In this document: positions 8,301 through 15,978 of the stretch, piece after piece
Position numbering within the stretch: position 1 is the first letter of the stretch
Layout of the letters: the number at the start of each line of letters is the position of its first letter
From: CAZLCK01 sp964558235
GTDB lineage: Bacteria > Actinomycetota > Coriobacteriia > Coriobacteriales > CADBOM01
Assembly: GCA_964558235.1 (NCBI GenBank)
Contig: CAZLCK010000013.1
Location: 1 to 33,349, forward strand
Direction: 5' to 3'
DNA length: 33,349 nucleotides
Translations under genes and position numbers: made by a program
Notes under the pieces: model-generated
The model's input: the letters and a program-made list of their open reading frames with translations, nothing else
Databases searched by the model: none
Told to the model about the DNA's origin: nothing

Positions 8301-8646
8301 AGGAACCGCGCAGTCTTTGCAAGCTAGCGGAATTCCTGTCACGATTGTTAACAAGTATCACGAGGCCAGACCAAATATTGGAGATGCGATAGCCGATGGG
8401 CAGATAGATTTGATTATCAATACACCTTTTGGACAGCGTACGCGCTCCGACGGTTATCTGCTTCGCGCCGATGCAGTTAGATATTCGATCTGTTATGTGA
8501 CCACAATTGCGGCTGCAACAGCTATGGTCAGCGCTATCGAGGCAGTACAAGAAAGTGGTCTTACGACGGGCAGAATGAATCCAATTTGTCTGCAAGACTT
8601 AGATAGGTATGACGTCGATATTCTAGGAAACAATGATGGCAAATAG
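5347..8646 (+). CDS. carB: Carbamoyl-phosphate synthase large subunit
   Basis: CarB uses two ATP, bicarbonate and ammonia from CarA to make carbamoyl phosphate for pyrimidines and arginine. Two homologous ATP-grasp halves are visible. The first starts with LLIGSGPITIGQ near residue 11 and has PSYTLGGAGGG. The second starts with ILGAGPNRIGQG near residue 570 and has PSYVLGGRGM. A C-terminal MGS-like allosteric domain begins near residue 952 (VFVSVCDRDK). The length of 1099 residues is normal. The TTG start follows carA by 21 bases with AAAGGAAG upstream. The MGS domain is where UMP inhibition acts in relatives. Confidence 0.97.
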   Translation: MPRREDIKKILLIGSGPITIGQACEFDYSGTQACKVLANDGYDVILVNSNPATIMTDPVMASRTYIEPITADAIEKIIEDERPDALLPTLGGQTALNCAVELAKKGVLDKYGVEMIGCDLSAINKGEDRKEFAQAMAEIGIECARSGYVYTVEDALKFSDELGFPLVLRPSYTLGGAGGGIAYNKQELIDIVRQGLDLSPTSEVLVEESIIGWKEYEMEVMRDSAGNAIIICSIENFDAMGVHTGDSITVAPSQTMSDIEYQRMRVASLAILEKIGVATGGSNVQFAINPKDGRMIVVEMNPRVSRSSALASKATGFPIAKAAAKLAVGYTLDEIVNDITSATPACFEPTIDYVVVKVPRFAFEKFKGTDETLTTRMKAVGEVMAIGRTFDEALGKAMRSLENNRDGLGSDGRDLFDEDSFEKMLSRPTEHRIYYMIEALRRGMSIDEVASITSIDPWFVGRLAHIVAVEKRIGANTLDGLSADDMRLAKQSGLSDRQIAFLTGEYDSSHTGSAIVEQAEKRVRDRRKSLGVLPTFKTVDTCGAEFESITNYYYKTYEDEDEVRPCDKPKAMILGAGPNRIGQGIEFDYCCVHASYALSDMGYETIMVNSNPETVSTDYDTSDRLYFEPLTFEDVMDIVEAERPDGVVVTLGGQTPLKLARALEAAGVEILGTKPDSIDLAEDRERFSALLDEMGIAYPSAGVASSFDEAVEVAHRIGFPLLVRPSYVLGGRGMVIAYDADSLKKYMVQATRVSPDMPIYLDKFLESAVELDVDALCDGTEVYIGGVMEHIEEAGIHSGDSACCIPPFSVSQEICEQLCDYTRKLALALGVRGLMNIQFAVKDSTVYVIEVNPRASRTVPFVSKATGIPLARCAAMIMAGESIESLNLPPDNRTIDHFSVKEAVIPFGRFPGADFVLGPEMKSTGEVMGIAKDFPAAYAKTALAIDYSLPTSGRVFVSVCDRDKRAIITIAKDLVKLGFEIVCTSGTAQSLQASGIPVTIVNKYHEARPNIGDAIADGQIDLIINTPFGQRTRSDGYLLRADAVRYSICYVTTIAAATAMVSAIEAVQESGLTTGRMNPICLQDLDRYDVDILGNNDGK

Positions 8647-9547
8647 CACTGATCATTTAGATGAATTTGATAGTACAGACGTCCTTGAACATACAGCAGC
8701 CTCTGCGTGTTCAAGTAAGGATGTGGGTTTAGTCGATGAGCAACCAACACTTGTCGACGAGCAGGCGACACTTTTATCTAACGTGCAGATTGCTCCTGCA
8801 ACCTATATGGCGATCTTTCACTCTCCACAGATTGCCTCTAGGGTTACCTTCGGGCAGTTCGTTCACTTGATGGTGCCCAATACTTCTCCACAAGGCTCTC
8901 ATGTTTTGCGCAGACCTTTTTCGGTCTGCACCTGGGATAAAGTCGCTCAAGAGATATCGATAATCTATCAGGTTGTTGGGTCGGGTACGCTTGATTTGTC
9001 AAAGGCTCAGTCTGGCTGGGTTACTAGTATTATTGGAGCAATTGGAAGGCCATGGAGCGCTCCAAAAGAGATTAAAAATGTGGTTGCAATCTGTGGCGGG
9101 ATTGGAATTGCACCCTTGATGATGCTGCTTAGCCACTATGCACAGACAGATGTTCAAACTACCTGCATTATGGGCGCAGCGAACAAGAGCCGTCTTGTTG
9201 GTGTGGATTTTTTGGAAGAAAGTGGCGTAAAGATGCTGCTTGCAACAGATGATGGATCTGCTTATCATCACGGGTTTTGTACCGACCTTATTGCCGGCTC
9301 TCTACAAGATGCCGATTATGTCGTAATTTGCGGACCAGATCAGATGGAAAAAAATGCTTACCTTGCAATCCAAGACGAAATCTCAAAGGGTAAGACTAAA
9401 CCAGGTCTTAAGGTAGAAGTCTCATTTGAGCGAAGGATGGCATGCGGAATAGGAGCATGTCTATCGTGCGTGGTTGACACAATAGATGGTAAAAAACGTG
9501 CATGCGTTGACGGGCCAGTTTTTAGCGCTTCGGAGGTGATTTGGTAA
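8633..9547 (+). CDS. pyrK: Dihydroorotate dehydrogenase B electron-transfer subunit
   Basis: PyrK carries FAD and a [2Fe-2S] cluster that pass electrons from PyrD to NAD+. RRPFSV is the flavin-binding motif, ICGGIGIAP the nucleotide-binding loop, and CGIGACLSC plus RACVDGP supply the cluster cysteines. The product is 304 residues, longer than the usual ~255. The first ~45 residues are acidic and low in complexity, with two near-identical VDEQxTL heptads (DNA repeat 8732-8752 and 8753-8773), and precede the normal start of the ferredoxin-reductase fold. ATG 8633 and 8636 overlap the carB end; AGGAA at 8625-8629 serves either. The reading frame stays open and in phase, so the extension appears genuine. 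Confidence 0.93.
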   Translation: MMANSTDHLDEFDSTDVLEHTAASACSSKDVGLVDEQPTLVDEQATLLSNVQIAPATYMAIFHSPQIASRVTFGQFVHLMVPNTSPQGSHVLRRPFSVCTWDKVAQEISIIYQVVGSGTLDLSKAQSGWVTSIIGAIGRPWSAPKEIKNVVAICGGIGIAPLMMLLSHYAQTDVQTTCIMGAANKSRLVGVDFLEESGVKMLLATDDGSAYHHGFCTDLIAGSLQDADYVVICGPDQMEKNAYLAIQDEISKGKTKPGLKVEVSFERRMACGIGACLSCVVDTIDGKKRACVDGPVFSASEVIW

Positions 9548-10491
9548 TGACAAACACTTCAGAATCTTCTAGCCAAATGCGTCCTTCGATGAAGGTAAAA
9601 ATCGGCTCATTGGAGATGAAAAACCCCATTACAACCGCATCTGGAACCTTTGCAGTAGGACGACAGTACAAAGACTTCGTTAATCTAGAATCACTTGGTG
9701 CTATAACTACAAAGGGAGTCTCTGCGACACCTTGGGAGGGCAATGCCTCTCCTAGAATTACTGAAACTCCAAGTGGGATGCTCAATTCAATTGGACTACA
9801 AAATCCGGGTGTCGAGGATTTTTGCAAGAGTGATCTTGCGTGGTTGGCAAAACAAAATGTGCCAATTATCGTCAATGTCTCTGGACATAGTGTAAAAGAA
9901 TACAGGCAGGTTATAGAACGCCTTGAAAAAGAGGGTGTTGTTGGGGCATATGAGCTAAATGTGTCTTGTCCCAATGTTGACAGCGGCGGTATGACATTTG
10001 GTATAGATCCAGAGTCGATTAAAAAAATAGTCACCAAGTGTAAAAAAGCTACGAACAGGCCGATAATTGTAAAGCTGACTCCTAATATTACAGATATTAC
10101 AATCACCGCTAAGGCCGCCGAAGAAGCTGGTGCCGATGCGATTTCGTTAATCAATACGCTTTTAGGAATGGCAATCGACGTAAAGTCAAAAAGGGCTGTT
10201 TTAGCTAGAAAAGTTGGCGGACTTTCTGGGCCAGCTATTAAGCCAATTGCGCTTCGCATGGTCTATGAAGTGTATAGGGCGGTGTCGATTCCAATTATTG
10301 GAATGGGTGGCATTACATCTACACAAGATGCTATTGAATTTATGCTTGCTGGAGCTAGTGCGGTAGCTGTAGGAACGGCGAATTTTACTAATCCTAGAGC
10401 GACTTTGGATATTGTTGAGGGATTAGAAAAATGGTGCATAGAAAATGATGTAAGCGACGTAAGAGTTTTGACAGGTGCGCTTTTGGACTAG
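9547..10491 (+). CDS. pyrD: Dihydroorotate dehydrogenase, class 1B catalytic subunit
   Basis: PyrD oxidises dihydroorotate to orotate with FMN. NPITTASGTF is at the N-terminus, ELNVSCPNV contains the catalytic cysteine of class 1 enzymes (class 2 uses serine), and IGMGGITSTQDA with GASAVAVGTANF forms the phosphate site. Its pairing with pyrK makes this the NAD-linked class 1B enzyme, which works without quinones and suits a fermentative anaerobe. ATG 9547 shares one base with the pyrK TAA and lies behind GGAGGTGAT (9532-9540); TTG 9541 is too close to that site. Confidence 0.95.
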   Translation: MTNTSESSSQMRPSMKVKIGSLEMKNPITTASGTFAVGRQYKDFVNLESLGAITTKGVSATPWEGNASPRITETPSGMLNSIGLQNPGVEDFCKSDLAWLAKQNVPIIVNVSGHSVKEYRQVIERLEKEGVVGAYELNVSCPNVDSGGMTFGIDPESIKKIVTKCKKATNRPIIVKLTPNITDITITAKAAEEAGADAISLINTLLGMAIDVKSKRAVLARKVGGLSGPAIKPIALRMVYEVYRAVSIPIIGMGGITSTQDAIEFMLAGASAVAVGTANFTNPRATLDIVEGLEKWCIENDVSDVRVLTGALLD

Positions 10492-10560
10492 AACGAAAAC
10501 ACTCTTGGAGTAGATCGGTGACACTTTTGGACTAGATCGGCGATTGAAGGCGCAAAAGTG
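10475..10560. repeat. Three ~22-nt tandem repeats overlapping the pyrD stop
   Basis: Copies at 10475-10496, 10499-10520 and 10521-10542 share the core (C/A)NCT(T/C)TTGGA(C/G)TAGA(T/A)CG. The first copy contains the last pyrD codons and its TAG. CACTTTTG in the third copy (10522-10529) can pair with CAAAAGTG (10553-10560). A second small hairpin follows: CTCCA (10573-10577) with TGGAG (10583-10587). The rest of the 156-nt pyrD-pyrF gap is A-rich. Confidence 0.7.
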
Positions 10561-10647
10561 AGCTGGGGGGTACTCCAATTACTGGAGAGACTAGGTTTAA
10601 AACGTCTAAAACTAATACAAAGATGACAAAAATATAAAGGTGACAAA

Positions 10648-11388
10648 ATGGCATGCACACAAACAGCTAAAGAATTAGCAGCAGATAGAATAATCGTTGC
10701 GCTAGATTGCGATATCGATAAAGCACGCGAGTTAGCAGGCCAGCTTTTAGGACATGCAAAATGGCTTAAAGTTGGGATGACTATGTTCTATGCCGAAGGC
10801 CCAGCTGTAGTAAAAGAGTTTAAAGAGATGGGCTATAAGGTTTTTGTCGATCTAAAATTACATGACATCCCTCATCAAATTAAGGGCGCAGCAAGATCTG
10901 TTGCTTTAACAGGTGCCGATCTGATGACAATTCATGCTTCTGGTGGCGCAAAGATGATCGAAGCTGCTTTGGAGGGCGCAGCTCTAGCGCAAAGTGAGAC
11001 CGGTCGTAGATCCGATGTGATTGCTGTTACGGTCTTGACGAGTATGGACGATAGCGATCTCGCCTCGATCGGAGTTAAAAATTGTGCAGCAAAACAGGTC
11101 GAACTTTTAGGGAGGCTTGCTGCATCATGTTCGATTGCGGGAGTGGTTTGTTCTGCTAAAGAGGCTAAGCAGCTATCGGCCATTTTGCCAGAAGATGCCT
11201 ACATTGTGACTCCTGGAATCAGACCGGCAGGTTCTAAAACCCAAGATCAGTTGCGCGTTGCAACACCGGCAAGTGCAATCTCAGATGGTGCAACGCATCT
11301 TGTAATTGGACGTCCGATTACAGAGGCTCCAAACCCGCTAGAAGCTTTTGAGGAGATTCTAGACGAAGTAGTTAAAGCTCTTGCGTAA
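10648..11388 (+). CDS. pyrF: Orotidine 5'-phosphate decarboxylase
   Basis: PyrF makes UMP from OMP. The sequence has IIVALDCD at the start, KVGMTMF, the catalytic D-K-H-D cluster in FVDLKLHDIPHQ, and PGIRPAG and VIGRPIT phosphate-binding motifs, all of the bacterial group I type. The length of 246 residues is normal. AAAGGTG precedes ATG 10648 at good spacing. It is separated from pyrD by 156 bases with repeats, so it may have its own expression step, though it continues the pathway in the same direction. Confidence 0.95.
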   Translation: MACTQTAKELAADRIIVALDCDIDKARELAGQLLGHAKWLKVGMTMFYAEGPAVVKEFKEMGYKVFVDLKLHDIPHQIKGAARSVALTGADLMTIHASGGAKMIEAALEGAALAQSETGRRSDVIAVTVLTSMDDSDLASIGVKNCAAKQVELLGRLAASCSIAGVVCSAKEAKQLSAILPEDAYIVTPGIRPAGSKTQDQLRVATPASAISDGATHLVIGRPITEAPNPLEAFEEILDEVVKALA

Positions 11389-11429
11389 GTAATTTTGCAA
11401 AAGTCTACCCATTGCGGGCGGGAAAACCC

Positions 11430-11470
11430 ACGGTTTTAACCGTAAGGATGATAGCTCGTCCTTCTTAATT
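11430..11470 (+). promoter_or_regulatory. Two adjacent hairpins in the pyrF-pyrE gap
   Basis: ACGGTT (11430-11435) pairs perfectly with AACCGT (11438-11443), and AAGGATGA (11444-11451) pairs with TCGTCCTT (11456-11463) around a TAGC loop, followed by CTTAATTT. The second could be a weak terminator or an mRNA processing structure. A short GGG-AAAA-CCC element sits just upstream. The 123-nt gap holds nothing else recognisable apart from the pyrE ribosome binding site (GGGAGAAG). Confidence 0.45.
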
Positions 11471-11511
11471 TGCAGATATAAACAAGGAAGAAGCAGACAA
11501 GGGAGAAGCTA

Positions 11512-12084
11512 ATGAATGATGCCGACATCAGCAAGATTTTAAAGGACACTCAAGCAATTCGCCATGGGCACTTTGTTTTGACATCTGGCAGGCACTCCGA
11601 CACATATATTCAATGTGCACGTCTGCTAGAAAATCCTCGCTTAACGATGGACCTAAGCGCCGAAGCTGTGGCAAGACTTCCGAAAGATATCAAGGTCGAT
11701 CTCGTCGCTTCTCCAGCTGTTGGAGGCATTTTATTTGGATTTGCAGTCGCAGCCGCTCTCGGAACAAAGATGATTTTTTCTGAGCGCAAGGATGGAAAAA
11801 TGGTGTTTAGGCGCTCGTTTGAGGTTCCACGGGGTTCAAACGTTTTGATCGCAGAAGATGTTGTTACTACGGGCTCCTCTGTAAAAGAGGTGTGCGATTT
11901 AGTTGAGGAATCTGGTGGTGTGGTTACAGGTGTAGTCTCACTTATCGATCGCTGCTCTGATAGGTTATTTAGTCAACCATTCTTTCCACTGTTGACTCTT
12001 CCAACACCTTCTTGGGAAGCTTCGGAATGTGAATTGTGTGCTCAGGGGATCGAAGTGCACTCGCTTGGAAGCAGAAAGCTTTAG
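11512..12084 (+). CDS. pyrE: Orotate phosphoribosyltransferase
   Basis: PyrE attaches PRPP ribose phosphate to orotate to form OMP. GHFVLTSGRHSDTYIQ marks the N-terminal orotate site, and VLIAEDVVTTGSS at about residues 117-129 is the PRPP loop. The length is 190 residues. ATG 11512 has GGGAGAAG upstream. It closes the pyr cluster, so all enzymes from glutamine and bicarbonate to UMP are encoded here in one direction. The stop is three bases before a scaffold gap. Confidence 0.94.
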   Translation: MNDADISKILKDTQAIRHGHFVLTSGRHSDTYIQCARLLENPRLTMDLSAEAVARLPKDIKVDLVASPAVGGILFGFAVAAALGTKMIFSERKDGKMVFRRSFEVPRGSNVLIAEDVVTTGSSVKEVCDLVEESGGVVTGVVSLIDRCSDRLFSQPFFPLLTLPTPSWEASECELCAQGIEVHSLGSRKL

Positions 12085-12087
12085 CCG

Positions 12088-12187
12088 NNNNNNNNNNNNN
12101 NNNNNNNNNNNNNNNNNNNNNNNNNNNNNNNNNNNNNNNNNNNNNNNNNNNNNNNNNNNNNNNNNNNNNNNNNNNNNNNNNNNNNNN
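12088..12187. other. Scaffold gap of 100 N with 11-bp identical flanks
   Basis: AGCTTTAGCCG occurs immediately left (12077-12087) and immediately right (12188-12198) of the N block. This is what a short contig overlap would leave, so the true missing sequence may be small or absent. Right of the gap, AAGCGCCCTTTT (from about 12211) looks like the right arm of a terminator whose left arm is not visible, so the gap may also hide a hairpin after pyrE. Confidence 0.8.
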
Positions 12188-12198
12188 AGCTTTAGCCG

Positions 12199-12463
12199 TT
12201 TAGTAGGATAAAGCGCCCTTTTATAGTTGGTTTTTGCCTTGTGACCGACATATACATCTTGAAATATTGTTTCATGTTAACCTGTCAAAGCGCATCTTTA
12301 TTGTTTGTTGCGCCACGAGACGACAAATACAAGAAAATTTTAAAGCTATTGGTACGCTTTTTGAGCTAAAATTACAGCTTAGTAAAAATTGAGAAAAGCC
12401 TGTCTATTGGCAGTATCGTTGGTCAGGAAGAAATATAACCGATATTGAAAGTGAGAAGGTAGA
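12199..12463 (+). promoter_or_regulatory. AT-rich leader/promoter region of mihF
   Basis: These 265 bases contain no gene. TAAAAT at 12367-12372 is a possible -10 box, but no good -35 box is spaced from it. CCTG (about 12400) and CAGG (about 12425) could close a small stem in the mRNA leader. The mihF ribosome binding site is GAGAAGG just before ATG 12464. I see nothing else. Confidence 0.3.
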
Positions 12464-12778
12464 ATGGCACTTCCAAATCAGACCGCCGAGGAGCGTCGTG
12501 CAGCATTGGAGAAGGCAGCTGAGGCACGCCATGCTCGCGCTGAACTCAGAGCAAAGATCAAGGAAGGAAAGATCAGTGTTGAGGAGATTCTCACCACTGA
12601 GGGAAATCCAGTTATTGACAAGCTCAAGGTAAAGGATATGATCGCCTCCTTGCCTGGTTATGGCAAGGCAAAGGTAGCCAAGATCATGGAGGAGCTAAAC
12701 ATTTCTGACACCCGCAGAATTAAGGGTTTGGGAGCACGCCAGCGTGCAGAACTTATCGAGAGGTTCTCAGAGAAGTAA
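12464..12778 (+). CDS. mihF: Integration host factor, actinobacterial type
   Basis: MihF is a small nucleoid-associated DNA-binding protein, unrelated in sequence to the HU/IHF of enterobacteria. The 104-residue product has an arginine/alanine-rich helical N-terminus and a helix-turn-helix-like C-terminal part (IASLPGYGKAKVAKIMEELNI, then RRIKGLGARQRAELIERF), the family's signature. Its place directly before gmk and rpoZ is the conserved actinobacterial arrangement and is the best phylogenetic clue in this window. Its stop abuts the gmk ATG. Confidence 0.93.
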   Translation: MALPNQTAEERRAALEKAAEARHARAELRAKIKEGKISVEEILTTEGNPVIDKLKVKDMIASLPGYGKAKVAKIMEELNISDTRRIKGLGARQRAELIERFSEK

Positions 12779-13366
12779 ATGCCTGGAAGACTTTTTGTTA
12801 TATCTGGGCCATCAGGTGCTGGTAAAGGCACCTTAGTACAAAGAATAACGAGTCGCCGAAATGGACTATGGTTGTCTGTTTCGGCGACTACTCGCTTACC
12901 AAGAAAAGACGAGATTGACGGGCAATCCTATTTCTTTTTAACGACAGATCAGTTTGAGCAAAAAATTTCTGAGGGCGATTTTTTAGAGTGGGCTAAGGTT
13001 CACGATAATTATTACGGAACATTGCGCAGTCAAGTGGATAGTCATATCGCTAGCTCAGAAGATGTCATTTTAGAGATAGATGTTCAAGGTGGGCTACAAG
13101 TTAAGAAAAATTTTCCCGATGCCTATCTTATATTTGTGCGTCCTGTACATTTTGAAGACCTTATTGAGCGTCTAGAGGGTAGAGGGGCGGAGTCTTTCGA
13201 ACAGATACAGCGACGGCTTGAGACTGCTCGTGTGGAGATGGAATACGAAAAATGCTATAATTACACGCTCGTTAATGATAACTTGGAAGAAGCTACTCAA
13301 GAACTTTTAGACTTTATCGACTCGCCTGATGAGATGATCGAAAAAAGTCGTGGTTTTAAGGAATGA
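12779..13366 (+). CDS. gmk: Guanylate kinase
   Basis: Gmk phosphorylates GMP to GDP with ATP. The P-loop SGPSGAGKGTL lies at residues 9-19, followed by the GMP-binding region SATTRLPRKDEIDGQSYFF and the family motif DVQGGLQVKKNFP. The length of 195 residues is normal. ATG 12779 immediately follows the mihF TAA, so the two are almost certainly co-transcribed and may be translationally coupled. Confidence 0.95.
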   Translation: MPGRLFVISGPSGAGKGTLVQRITSRRNGLWLSVSATTRLPRKDEIDGQSYFFLTTDQFEQKISEGDFLEWAKVHDNYYGTLRSQVDSHIASSEDVILEIDVQGGLQVKKNFPDAYLIFVRPVHFEDLIERLEGRGAESFEQIQRRLETARVEMEYEKCYNYTLVNDNLEEATQELLDFIDSPDEMIEKSRGFKE

Positions 13367-13372
13367 TTTTAG

Positions 13373-13621
13373 ATGTCGATTATCGATCAACATATTGATG
13401 AACTTTTATCAAAAACTCATAACGATAAGTATCTGCTTTGCCAGATGGCTGCGAAGCGTGCCCGTGATATCAATGACATGATGCGTGGACAGCGTAGTCG
13501 TGCTTTGACGCTTCAAAGCGTGACCGAGATCGCACAATTTTCCAAGACAAAGCCACTTTCTTTGGCAATGGAGGAGATTGAAAGAGGAGATCTCGGATAT
13601 GTTGAGGATAGCGTAAAATAA
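13373..13621 (+). CDS. rpoZ: DNA-directed RNA polymerase omega subunit
   Basis: Omega helps assemble RNA polymerase and stabilises beta-prime. The 82-residue product has the conserved core KYLLCQMAAKRARDIND at about residues 19-35, followed by a short acidic tail. Its position directly after gmk is the common bacterial pairing. It starts six bases after the gmk stop. Confidence 0.92.
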   Translation: MSIIDQHIDELLSKTHNDKYLLCQMAAKRARDINDMMRGQRSRALTLQSVTEIAQFSKTKPLSLAMEEIERGDLGYVEDSVK

Positions 13622-13637
13622 GTAGGCATGATCTCGC

Positions 13638-14824
13638 TTGGATAAGCATCATATATTTAGCCCTATCTTTTTAATTCATTATCACGAAATTGGACTCAAG
13701 GGGCGCAATAGATCATCTTTCGAGCGCCAGCTAATTCGTAATATAGAATTTTCATGTGAGAGCCTTCCTATTAAGGAGATTATAAAAATCTCAGGAAGGA
13801 TTCTTGTCTGTGTTGATAATTCTAGTCCTGCAATCATCGACGACGGGTCTGCCTCTGAAGGACTTTCGAGCGCTCCAATTAAAAAACTGTTTAACACTTT
13901 GCGTAAAATCCCAGGTGTCGCTAGGGTTTCTGTTGGATGGCGCACTTCTCGTGAGCTCGATGATATTTTTAGACTTGCTTCAGAAGTTTTATTAGACTCT
14001 GAGCCTTTTGAGAGCTTTAAAGTTGAAGCAAAAAGATCCAATACCGATTTCCCAATAGATTCTATGGAGCTAAATCGGATCGTTGGGGCACATTTACATG
14101 ATGTTGCTCCCGATAAGATAATCCGTATGGATAATCCTGACGTTACGGTACATGTGCATGTTATTCAAGGCTCCACCTATATCTATGCGAAATCTGAATC
14201 TGGTGTCGGTGGGCTTCCTGTTGGAAGTGGCGGCAGATTTGTGATGATGCTTTCTAGTGGCATTGATTCTCCGGTTGCGATGTGGAAGCTCATTCATCGC
14301 GGTGCAGTGGCTGTTGCTCTACATTTTTCTGGCGCTCCTCAAACCGATGACTCCTCTGAATATTTAGTGCGCGACATCTGTGATGCTCTGGAATACACCG
14401 GTGGTATCAGGCGTTTGTGTATCGCTAGGATAGGGGATTATCAGCAACAGATAGCTGAAATAGTGCCCTCAAAGCTAAGAGTTATATTTTTCCGTCGTTT
14501 GATGATGGCTGTTGCAAATGAGGTAGCGAATATAGAGCATGCGAAGGCGATTGCTACTGGAGAGTCACTTGGTCAGGTGGCATCTCAGACCATTGATAAC
14601 ATTCGCGCAGTTGATGAGGTCGCAAAGTTTCCTGTATTTAGGCCGCTCATTGGATCGGATAAACAGGAGATCATTAGGATTGCCGAGCAGATCGATACAT
14701 ACGACCTTTCGATTCAATCGTGTGCTGACTGTTGTACGCTCTTTTTACCGCGCAATCCTGAGACACACGCTAAGATGGACGAAATTGCTCAATACAGCGC
14801 GATGATGGACTTCGAGAGTTGGGC
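13638..14824 (+). CDS. thiI: tRNA 4-thiouridine synthase ThiI (3' end in gap)
   Basis: ThiI activates tRNA U8 with ATP and inserts sulphur; it can also serve thiamine thiazole synthesis. HYHEIGLKGRNR opens the ferredoxin-like/THUMP region, and LSSGIDSPVAMWKL is the PP-loop ATPase motif near residue 211, with Ser where Gly is usual in SGGIDSP. SCADCCTLFLPRNPETH near residue 362 is the C-terminal cysteine motif. No rhodanese domain is visible. The only in-frame start after the upstream TGA at 13629 is TTG 13638, with a weak AGTAGG site. The last codons fall in the scaffold gap. The five codons and stop seen after it (to 14942) may or may not be the true end. Confidence 0.9.
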
Positions 14825-14924
14825 NNNNNNNNNNNNNNNNNNNNNNNNNNNNNNNNNNNNNNNNNNNNNNNNNNNNNNNNNNNNNNNNNNNNNNNNNNNN
14901 NNNNNNNNNNNNNNNNNNNNNNNN
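14825..14924. other. Scaffold gap of 100 N within the thiI 3' end
   Basis: The gap follows the codons for DFESW in thiI. Its size is a placeholder, so the reading frame across it is undefined. To its right, 14925-15068 is AT-rich and gene-free. It holds a doubled TTTAGATTT motif and two nearly identical stretches of the TTTTTCTAC type (about 15019-15046) just before the comEA ribosome binding site. Confidence 0.9.
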
Positions 14925-15068
14925 CTAACCCACTTTGGATGAATTTAGATTTAATTAAGCTCTAGTTTAGATTTCATCTGTCAAATCCTAAGATTTAGCT
15001 CATACCATCTCTTTCAAGAATTTTTCTACCAACAATATTTTTCTACTAAAAATAGGGAGGAAAAAGAG

Positions 15069-15962
15069 ATGGTAATACCGCTACAAAAAGAAGATCTATT
15101 TCCGCCCGATGATCTCTATAGTTCTGATGAATTTTCTCAGGACTTTACTAAAAATTACTCGAAAGTTTTTTCAGATGATATCGATGAAGATTATTCGAAA
15201 GACTTCCCACCTGATGACTTCGACAATTTGATCTCCGATAGCGACACTGGCTGTTCTGGATTTAAATCTAAGCTTTTAGATCTATTAAAGAGAAGTCAGC
15301 TTTCAAAAATTTCACCAAATGTTCTAAAGGCATCGGCTGCAGTTTTCATCGCGATTTTTGCGATAGTCATATTTAGATGGGCTGTGACTTCATCTGCGCA
15401 GCCTTTGGATATTGAGAGTGCTAGCGGACTGTCTTCTTCGAGTGAGCAGGGTGATTTAGCTGCATCAGATACTGATCTAGCTTCGGATGACGTGGATGCC
15501 CAGGCAGCCATTGCAATGCATATAGTCCATATCACTGGTGCTGTTGTTTCGCCAGGAGTTTATGAAGTCGAAGAGGGTTCGCGTGTAATAGATGCTATAG
15601 AAGCAGCCGGGGGTCTTGCTACAGATGCGAGTTCAGAGGCTATTAATCTTGCACGTGTGATTTCAGATGGCGAACAGATTCATATTCCAACTGTTGAAGA
15701 GGTGGCAAGTGGGCAAGTATCTGTGAGTTCTGGGCAATCTAGCATTACTTCGACTCAGAGTACAGCGCAGTCTTTAATCAATCTGAATACAGCAACTGAA
15801 GAGCAGCTAGATTCTTTGCCGGGTATAGGTCCTGTTACCGCTGCAAATATTATTAGCTACCGAGAGGAGAACGGGGGTTTTAGTTCGATTGAAGAGATTC
15901 AAAAAGTAAGTGGGATTGGCGAAGCTAAGTTTGCTCAAATCGAAGAGTTAATCTGCGTGTAA
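15069..15962 (+). CDS. comEA: ComEA-like DNA-uptake receptor
   Basis: ComEA is a membrane-anchored protein that binds incoming double-stranded DNA during natural transformation. After a very acidic ~80-residue cytoplasmic segment rich in Asp, Phe, Tyr and Ser comes one membrane helix (about residues 90-107). Then follow an SLBB domain (HIVHITGAVVSPGVYEV to EQIHIPT, about 152-212) and a C-terminal helix-hairpin-helix pair (LINLNTATEEQLDSLPGIG and VSGIGEAKFAQI). GGGAGG precedes ATG 15069. The acidic leader is much longer than in Bacillus ComEA and includes loose DYSKDF/NYSKVF repeats. comEC follows by 16 bases. Confidence 0.9.
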   Translation: MVIPLQKEDLFPPDDLYSSDEFSQDFTKNYSKVFSDDIDEDYSKDFPPDDFDNLISDSDTGCSGFKSKLLDLLKRSQLSKISPNVLKASAAVFIAIFAIVIFRWAVTSSAQPLDIESASGLSSSSEQGDLAASDTDLASDDVDAQAAIAMHIVHITGAVVSPGVYEVEEGSRVIDAIEAAGGLATDASSEAINLARVISDGEQIHIPTVEEVASGQVSVSSGQSSITSTQSTAQSLINLNTATEEQLDSLPGIGPVTAANIISYREENGGFSSIEEIQKVSGIGEAKFAQIEELICV

Positions 15963-15978
15963 ACATGCGTAATAACAG

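Noticed and set aside
9522..10259. 245-codon open frame on the minus strand opposite pyrD
   Set aside because: It is a shadow of pyrD, whose motifs and spacing are unmistakable; no ribosome binding site was found.
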